This document shows, piece after piece, positions 59,120 to 64,000 of a stretch of 64,000 bases of DNA. The notes under the pieces were generated by a model. It was not told the origin of the DNA. It did not search any database and worked only from the letters and a program-made list of their open reading frames with translations. This stretch comes from Microbacterium nymphoidis. Lineage in GTDB: Bacteria; Actinomycetota; Actinomycetes; Actinomycetales; Microbacteriaceae. The stretch is taken from assembly GCF_021044885.1 (NCBI RefSeq), contig NZ_JAJNOD010000001.1, forward strand, positions 930,001 to 994,000, in the 5' to 3' direction. The position numbers and the translations under genes are program-made. Every line of letters starts with the position of its first letter. The stretch's first letter is position 1.

Positions 59120-60523
59120 ATGACGGCGGACGTCGTCCTGCTGCTGCAGGACGCCCTGGGCGCCGCCGTCGATCTGCGCCCCACGTCGCTCGATGCTGCG
59201 CGTGCGGACCGCTCCGGCCACCGCGCCCCCGCCGCTCCCCTCGCCGTCGTGCACGCACGCTCGGTGGCCGACGTGCAGACCGTGATGCGTATCGCCACCC
59301 GCACCGGCACACCCGTCGTGATCCGTGGCGCCGGAACCGGGCTCGCCGGCGCGGGGCTCGCGGGAGCCGGGACCATCTGCTTGTCCCTCACGCAGCTGAA
59401 CCGCATCCGCGAGATCCGCCCCGAGGATCAGCTGGCCGTGGTGGAGCCGGGCATCATCAACGCCGATCTCAACGCCGCCCTCGCCGAGCACGGGCTGTGG
59501 TGGGCGCCGGATCCCGCGAGCCGGGACATCTCCACTGTGGGAGGCAACATCGCCACCGGTGCAGGTGGACTGCTGTGCGCGAAGTACGGTGTCGTCCGCG
59601 ACGCGGTCCTCGGTGTCGACGTGGTGCTGGCCGATGGCGAACTGGTCCGCTTCGGTCATCGCACCGTGAAGGGCGTGACCGGCTACGATCTGACCGCGCT
59701 GATGATCGGCTCCGAGGGGACGCTCGGCGTGGTGGTCGGCGCCACGCTGAAGCTCCGCCCGCTGGTGGCAGGAGCGGTGTGCACGGTGTCGGCGGTGTTC
59801 ACCGATGTGCGCTCCGCAGCCGCCGCCACGGCTGCAGTGTCCGCTGCGGGCATCCAGCCGGCCATCCTCGAGCTCATGGACGCACACAGCGTCCGGGCCG
59901 TGCACGAGCTGCTCGCCCTGGTCCCCCCGCCCGCGGGAACGGTCCACGTCACCGCGCAGACGGATGGCGCGTCCGCGCCGTCCGAGGCCGATGCCATCGC
60001 CGGCGTCCTCCGCCGGCACGGCGCCGTCGTGGAGGTCACCGCAGATCCGTCTCGGGGCGCGGAGCTCCTGCGCATCCGCCGCAGCATGCATCCCGCGATG
60101 GCGGCACGGGGGACCACACTCATCGAAGACGTCTCGGTGCCCCGGTCACGACTGGCCGACATGTTCGACGAGATCGCACGGATCGAGCGCGACTACGACC
60201 TCCTCATCCCGGTCGTGGCTCACGCGGGAGACGGGAACCTGCACCCCAACTTCATCTTCGACGGTCCTGAGGTGCCCGCCCGCGTCTGGGATGCCGCCGG
60301 CGAGCTGTTCCGTAGCGCCCTGCGGCTGGGCGGGACGCTCACGGGTGAGCACGGCGTCGGGATCCTGAAGGCGCGGTGGCTTCGTGAGGAGCTCGGGGAT
60401 CGCCAGTGGCGGCTTCAGCGAGAGATCAAGAGGGTGTTCGACCCGCTGGGGATCCTCGCTCCCGGAGCAGTGTTCGCCGATGCGAGGCCCGAGCACACGT
60501 CGACCGATGAAGGAGAGAGATGA
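59120..60523 (+). CDS. FAD-linked oxidoreductase (GlcD/lactate dehydrogenase type)
   Basis: A 467-aa flavoprotein of the FAD-binding type 4 / GlcD family, which oxidises 2-hydroxyacids such as glycolate or D-lactate. FAD-binding elements are VVIRGAGTGLAGAGLAGAG, PGIINADLNAAL, STVGGNIATGAGGLLCAKYG and VKGVTGYDLTALMIGSEGTLG. The C-terminal metal and substrate part has VVAHAGDGNLHPN and GGTLTGEHGVG. The ATG at 59120 (MTADVVLL) has no strong ribosome binding site. It is translationally coupled to the Nudix gene (ATGA). The exact acid cannot be told. Confidence 0.9.
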   Translation: MTADVVLLLQDALGAAVDLRPTSLDAARADRSGHRAPAAPLAVVHARSVADVQTVMRIATRTGTPVVIRGAGTGLAGAGLAGAGTICLSLTQLNRIREIRPEDQLAVVEPGIINADLNAALAEHGLWWAPDPASRDISTVGGNIATGAGGLLCAKYGVVRDAVLGVDVVLADGELVRFGHRTVKGVTGYDLTALMIGSEGTLGVVVGATLKLRPLVAGAVCTVSAVFTDVRSAAAATAAVSAAGIQPAILELMDAHSVRAVHELLALVPPPAGTVHVTAQTDGASAPSEADAIAGVLRRHGAVVEVTADPSRGAELLRIRRSMHPAMAARGTTLIEDVSVPRSRLADMFDEIARIERDYDLLIPVVAHAGDGNLHPNFIFDGPEVPARVWDAAGELFRSALRLGGTLTGEHGVGILKARWLREELGDRQWRLQREIKRVFDPLGILAPGAVFADARPEHTSTDEGER

Positions 60524-60918
60524 CCCCCGAGATCCTGGTGAGCGCTGTGCTGATCACCGACGAGAGCGGACGAGCGCTCGTGGTGCGCAAGAACGGCACG
60601 AGCACTTTCATGCAGCCCGGCGGGAAGCCGGAGCCCGGCGAGAGCGCGGCCGAAGCCGCGGTGCGCGAGCTGAACGAGGAACTCGGGATCGAGACCACGG
60701 TGCACGAGCTGCGTCCGCTCGGACGTCACCGCGCTGTGGCGGCCAACGAGCCGGGTCACACCGTGGTGGCCGACGCGTTCGCCCTGACCATCGACCCGGC
60801 AGGCGTATCCCCGCGTGCCGAGATCGCCGAGGCGCTGTGGATCACCCCCGACACCGAGGTGCCCCTGGCGCCGCTGTCGACCGAGGTTCTGCTCCCCCTC
60901 GCGTGGCCGCAGCGCTGA
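60520..60918 (+). CDS. Nudix hydrolase
   Basis: A 132-aa single-domain Nudix protein that hydrolyses a nucleoside diphosphate linked to another moiety. The Nudix box starts GGKPEPGESAAEAAVREL and ends NEELGI, with all consensus residues. It overlaps the FAD oxidoreductase gene by 4 nt. The substrate is unknown; the MutT-like length and box fit house-cleaning enzymes. Confidence 0.93.
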   Translation: MTPEILVSAVLITDESGRALVVRKNGTSTFMQPGGKPEPGESAAEAAVRELNEELGIETTVHELRPLGRHRAVAANEPGHTVVADAFALTIDPAGVSPRAEIAEALWITPDTEVPLAPLSTEVLLPLAWPQR

Positions 60919-60936
60919 TCACCCACCGTCACGGGA

Positions 60937-60995
60937 AAACCCATGCACGTCCAGGAAGCCCCGCGTTGCAGGGTGCCCCGGACGTGCATGGGTTT
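60937..60995. terminator. Bidirectional hairpin between Nudix and nagB genes
   Basis: A perfect 16-bp stem AAACCCATGCACGTCC (60937-60952) with 60980-60995 encloses a 27-nt loop, between convergent stop codons at 60918 and 61017. A U-tract-like TTTG follows on the plus strand. Confidence 0.7.
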
Positions 60996-61016
60996 GTCGC
61001 GGCTAGCGCCGCCGGA

Positions 61017-61799
61017 TCACAGTCCCTGCCACGCCGGCTTGTTGGCGTAGGCGTAGCGGTAGTAGTCGGCGTGCTCCAGGCGGGATGCCGCCGCCTCGTC
61101 GATCACGACGGTGACGTGCGGGTGCAGCTGGATCGCCGAACCCGGGCACGCGGATGACACCGGTCCCTCGATGGCTCCGGCGATCGCCTCGGCCTTGCCC
61201 TCGCCGAACGCGAGCAGCACGAGGTGCTTCGCGCGCTGGATCGTCCCGAGGCCCTGCGTGATGCAGTGCATGGGAACCTGCGAGATGTCGCCGTCGAAGA
61301 AGCGGGCGTTGTCGATGCGGGTCTGCTCGGTCAGCGTCTTCACCCGGGTGCTCGAGGCGAAGGACGAACCGGGCTCGTTGAAGCCGATGTGACCGGTGGT
61401 GCCGATTCCGAGGATCTGCAGATCCACGCCGCCCGCTGCCGCGATAGCGGCCTCGTAGTCGGCGCCGGCGTGCTCGATGCCCTCCAGGGAGCCGTTGGGG
61501 GTGTGGATGAGCTCGGGGTTCAGTCCCAGCGGCTCCACCACCTCGCGGGTGATGACGCTGCGGTAGCTCTCCGGGTGCGCGGGATCGATTCCCACGTACT
61601 CGTCGAGCGCGAACCCGCGCACCTGCGACAGGTCCACGCCGGCGGCCGCCGACGTCAGTGCCTCGTACACCGGAAGCGGGGTGGATCCGGTCGCGAGACC
61701 CAGCACGTAGCCGGGCTTCGCGGCGATCTGCCGCACGATCTCGGCGGCGACCAGGGTCCCCGCAGCCTTCTTGTCAGCGACGATCACGACTTCAGCCAT
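61017..61799 (-). CDS. nagB: Glucosamine-6-phosphate deaminase
   Basis: This 260-aa enzyme converts glucosamine-6-phosphate to fructose-6-phosphate and ammonia. The phosphate loop is GLATGSTPLPVYE, the catalytic aspartate is in FALDEYVGID, and the active-site histidine region is GIGTTGHIGFNEPGSSF. The length is normal. It overlaps the ROK kinase gene by 8 nt, so both are in one operon behind the sugar permeases. Confidence 0.96.
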   Translation of the reverse strand: MAEVVIVADKKAAGTLVAAEIVRQIAAKPGYVLGLATGSTPLPVYEALTSAAAGVDLSQVRGFALDEYVGIDPAHPESYRSVITREVVEPLGLNPELIHTPNGSLEGIEHAGADYEAAIAAAGGVDLQILGIGTTGHIGFNEPGSSFASSTRVKTLTEQTRIDNARFFDGDISQVPMHCITQGLGTIQRAKHLVLLAFGEGKAEAIAGAIEGPVSSACPGSAIQLHPHVTVVIDEAAASRLEHADYYRYAYANKPAWQGL

Positions 61800-62730
61800 G
61801 CGTGAGCGCTCCTTCTCTCATTTCGTCGGCGCCGATGAGCGCCGCGCCCAGGGCCGCCGCCGGGGATCCGGCAGGCAGCAGTTCCATCCTGGCACCCAGC
61901 TCGAGCGAGTGCAGGAACGGAGACGTTTCGCCCTCGATGCGCAGACGCTCGCGGATCGGGGTGAGGAGCCGGTCGCCCAGCGCCGACAGCCCTCCCCCGA
62001 TCACGACGGTCTCCACATCTACCGACAGCATCAGTGATCGGACCGCGGCGGCGGCCCCGAAGGCGGCGCCGTCGCGCAGGGTGATCGCACGCGGATCACC
62101 GGCATCGGCCGCATCGAACAGGTGACGTACCGGGTACGGATCCGTGGCGCCCCAGCGCTCGGCGAGGGCGGCACCGCCGACGTAGGCCTCGACGCAGCCG
62201 AGCTGGCCGCAGCGGCAGCGCGGGCCCTGCGGGTCCACGCTCAGGTGTCCCACCTCCCCCGCACCGCCGCGCGCGCCGCCCAGCAGTTCGCCGTCCAGGA
62301 TGATCCCCGCGGCCACGCCGGTGCCGAGGTTGAGATAAGCCATGGATCCGAGGCCGCCGCGGAGCGCGTACGCGCCCACGGCCGCGGCCTTCACGTCGTT
62401 GTCCGCGCGCACCCGCGCCGGCAGCACCGTTCGCAGAGCCGCACCGAGATCGAGCTCCTCGACGCCCAGGTTCACCGAATGCCGCACGATGGTCGTGCCG
62501 GGCTCGATCATCCCCGGGATGCCGATGCCCACCGACGTGATGGCGTCGAGTGCGACGTCGAGCTGCGTCGTCAGCTGCGACAGCGCCTGCGCGATCGATG
62601 CGACCACCCCCGCCTCTCCCGGCGTGGTGGCCAGCCGTACCCGGCCGATGATCGCGGCACTGTCCGCCGCGTCATCGCCGAGCGCGACCGCCTCGATCTT
62701 CGTACCGCCGACGTCGAGCCCGACTCTCAC
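61792..62730 (-). CDS. ROK-family sugar kinase (probable GlcNAc kinase)
   Basis: A 312-aa ROK protein with no N-terminal helix-turn-helix, so an enzyme rather than a repressor. ATP site: GLDVGGTKIEAVAL; catalytic aspartate in VRADNDVKAAAVG; the ROK zinc motif is present as CRCGQLGCVEAYVGG, preceded by EVGHLSVD. Between nagB and amino-sugar-type permeases it most likely phosphorylates GlcNAc to GlcNAc-6-phosphate for NagA. The start is a GTG at 62730 with only a weak AAGGGA upstream. Confidence 0.88.
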   Translation of the reverse strand: MRVGLDVGGTKIEAVALGDDAADSAAIIGRVRLATTPGEAGVVASIAQALSQLTTQLDVALDAITSVGIGIPGMIEPGTTIVRHSVNLGVEELDLGAALRTVLPARVRADNDVKAAAVGAYALRGGLGSMAYLNLGTGVAAGIILDGELLGGARGGAGEVGHLSVDPQGPRCRCGQLGCVEAYVGGAALAERWGATDPYPVRHLFDAADAGDPRAITLRDGAAFGAAAAVRSLMLSVDVETVVIGGGLSALGDRLLTPIRERLRIEGETSPFLHSLELGARMELLPAGSPAAALGAALIGADEMREGALTHG

Positions 62731-62745
62731 GATCGCGTCATCCCT

Positions 62746-62794
62746 TCACTGCTCCTGACACGTCACTGCTGACTTCCGTCACTCGTTCACTGCT
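62746..62794 (-). repeat. Three AGCAGTGA copies upstream of the ROK gene
   Basis: TCACTGCT (plus strand) occurs at 62746-62753, 62763-62770 and 62787-62794 in the 97-nt gap between the permease and ROK kinase genes. The role is unknown. Confidence 0.4.
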
Positions 62795-62827
62795 CCCCGC
62801 CCGGGCATGCGTACGCCGGCGCGGCCC

Positions 62828-63790
62828 TCATCCCTTCACCGCGCCCGAGACCATGCCACTGGCCATTCGTCCCTGCACCAGCAGGAAGAAGATGGCCACG
62901 GGCAGCGCGATCAGCGTCGAGGACGCCATCACCGCTCCCCAGTTGGTCGCCTCCGTGGCGGACTGGAAGGAGTTGAGCCACGGCGGCAGGGTGAGGTTGT
63001 ACCCCTCGAGGAACAGCATCGCCATGGTGAACTCGTTCCACGACTGGATGAAGGCGAAGATGCCCGTGGACACGAGCCCTGGCGCCAGCAGCGGGAAGGT
63101 GATCTTCCAGAACGCCTGGGTGCGGGTGCAGCCGTCGATCATCGCCGCCTCTTCGAGGTCGGCGGGTACACCGGCCACGAATCCGCGCAGCGTCCAGATC
63201 GTGAACGGCACCACAGCGGCGACGTTGACGATCGACAGACCCAGCAGGTTCTTCAGGTGCGCGTCGTCCATCATCGCGTAGATCGTGAACATCATCGCCT
63301 CACCCGGGATCATCTGCACGATGAGCACCGTGACGATGAAGCCCCAGCGTCCCTTGAAGTGGAAGCGCGACAGCGCGATGGAGGCGAGGAAGGCGATCAG
63401 CAGCGTCACGATCACGACCGGGATGGTCACCGCGAGCGAGGACAGCAGCGCGTGCGGGAAGTCCGTCTGACCCGCCGCTGCGGGCTTGGACCACGCCGCG
63501 ACGTAGTTGCGGAACGTGCCGTTCAGGGGAAGCCAGCTGGGTGTGCGGCTGACGATCTGGTTGGACGGCGTCAACGACATGTTGACCATCCAGTAGACCG
63601 GGAACACGCTGAACACGAACACGACGACCGCCACGATGTTCAGCACCACGCGGGTGCTGCGCCGGCGCGGCAGGTTGGTGTTCTGGTTCTCCTTCGCGGC
63701 CTTGACCGGCCGGGAGGCGCGGCCGGGCTGCGGGCTGGTCACCACGGCACGCGTGGCGCTCTGCTCGGGGGCGAGAGTGGCGGTGCTCAC
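62828..63790 (-). CDS. Sugar ABC transporter permease (MalG/DasC-like)
   Basis: A 320-aa permease with six TM segments after a 45-residue charged cytoplasmic N-terminus. The EAA motif is DLEEAAMIDGCTRTQAFWKITFPLL. Its GTG start overlaps the stop of the upstream permease (GTGA), and AAGGAGGAGGAG lies just before. The link to the ROK kinase and nagB suggests uptake of GlcNAc or chito-oligosaccharides, comparable to Das or Ngc systems; this is inference from context. Confidence 0.9.
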   Translation of the reverse strand: MSTATLAPEQSATRAVVTSPQPGRASRPVKAAKENQNTNLPRRRSTRVVLNIVAVVVFVFSVFPVYWMVNMSLTPSNQIVSRTPSWLPLNGTFRNYVAAWSKPAAAGQTDFPHALLSSLAVTIPVVIVTLLIAFLASIALSRFHFKGRWGFIVTVLIVQMIPGEAMMFTIYAMMDDAHLKNLLGLSIVNVAAVVPFTIWTLRGFVAGVPADLEEAAMIDGCTRTQAFWKITFPLLAPGLVSTGIFAFIQSWNEFTMAMLFLEGYNLTLPPWLNSFQSATEATNWGAVMASSTLIALPVAIFFLLVQGRMASGMVSGAVKG

Positions 63791-64000
63791 TTCTCCTCCT
63801 CCTTCAGGGTGCTGCGGATGTAGCCGAACGAGATGGCCATGAGGATGATCACCATCAGCACACCGATGGCGCCCGTCATGCCGAAATCGTCCGCTCCGAG
63901 GCGGAACATGTAGGTGCCGAGCACGTTCGTCTCGCTCGGCGTGCCACCGCGTCCCTGCAGGGCGAAGACCTGCGTGAAGATGCGGAGGTTCCAGATGACC
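63787..64000 (-). CDS. Sugar ABC transporter permease, partial (UgpA/DasB-like)
   Basis: Only the last 70 or so codons are in the window; the gene runs off the right edge. The translated end contains VIWNLRIFTQVFALQGRGGT, NVLGTYMFR and a final TM (GAIGVLMVIILMAISFGYI) before RSTLKEEEK. The VFALQGRGGT-type segment after the EAA loop is typical of UgpA/DasB permeases. It is coupled to the downstream permease by a 4-nt overlap. Confidence 0.85.
   Translation of the reverse strand, partial: VIWNLRIFTQVFALQGRGGTPSETNVLGTYMFRLGADDFGMTGAIGVLMVIILMAISFGYIRSTLKEEEK

Overview
The window is a high-GC (roughly 70%) chromosomal segment from an actinobacterium, most likely a member of the Microbacteriaceae such as Microbacterium. 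The support is GTP-type PEP carboxykinase next to a RamB-like regulator, a homoprotocatechuate dioxygenase of the Brevibacterium/Arthrobacter type, class C sortase pili, a MetP/MetS transporter, a ZTP riboswitch on glyA-folD and frequent GTG starts. No rRNA, tRNA, insertion sequence, prophage or CRISPR array was seen. The taxonomic placement is inference; no database was searched.

Layout. 0-1.5 kb: end of an oligopeptide ABC transporter operon (two ATPases). 1.6-5.8 kb: a RibD-GTP cyclohydrolase II fusion, an MHS-family transporter and a LysM lipoprotein. 6-9.5 kb: pckG divergent from a RamB-like regulator. 9.5-18 kb: exporters, an AlkZ-like winged-helix protein, two DUF6882-like paralogues on either side of a long-form gapdh, and a DUF5107 protein. 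18-23.3 kb: an SDR/alpha-beta-hydrolase fusion coupled to its TetR regulator, small redox-type genes and a ThDP enzyme. 23.3-31.4 kb: a homoprotocatechuate meta-cleavage operon (FAH-RraA fusion, GntR, hpaE, hpaD, hpaH, hpaI) divergent from an MHS transporter over overlapping promoters. 31.4-33.6 kb: a DUF4188/TetR pair and a 0.5 kb minisatellite. 33.6-38.7 kb: GH51 arabinofuranosidase divergent from a sugar ABC transporter. 38.8-45.9 kb: a two-pilin, one-sortase pilus operon with a long upstream region holding three copies of a 20-bp palindrome. 45.9-50.6 kb: DUF4304 protein, LacI regulator, MetP/MetS, MFS exporter. 50.7-53 kb: glyA-folD behind a ZTP riboswitch. 53-55.8 kb: GH20 hexosaminidase and nagA. 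56-60.9 kb: a sigma factor fused to an anti-sigma-like membrane tail, YrdB-like protein, FAD oxidoreductase and Nudix hydrolase. 61-64 kb: nagB, a ROK kinase and sugar ABC permeases, running off the window edge.

How the parts work together. The hpa block covers ring cleavage to pyruvate and succinic semialdehyde, except for a recognisable hpaF isomerase and the hydroxylase that makes homoprotocatechuate. The two amino-sugar blocks (GH20-nagA, and permeases-ROK-nagB) together give uptake, intracellular hydrolysis, phosphorylation, deacetylation and deamination of GlcNAc oligosaccharides. The arabinofuranosidase and adjacent transporter suggest import of arabino-oligosaccharides. The lifestyle suggested is a plant-, soil- or host-associated saprophyte with surface pili. 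The most unusual features are the FAH-RraA and RibD-RibA fusions, the palindrome set before the pilus operon, the 19/39-bp minisatellite, a cluster of TGAGACC sites at 12.6-12.8 kb and a G11 tract inside a hairpin between pilin and sortase genes.
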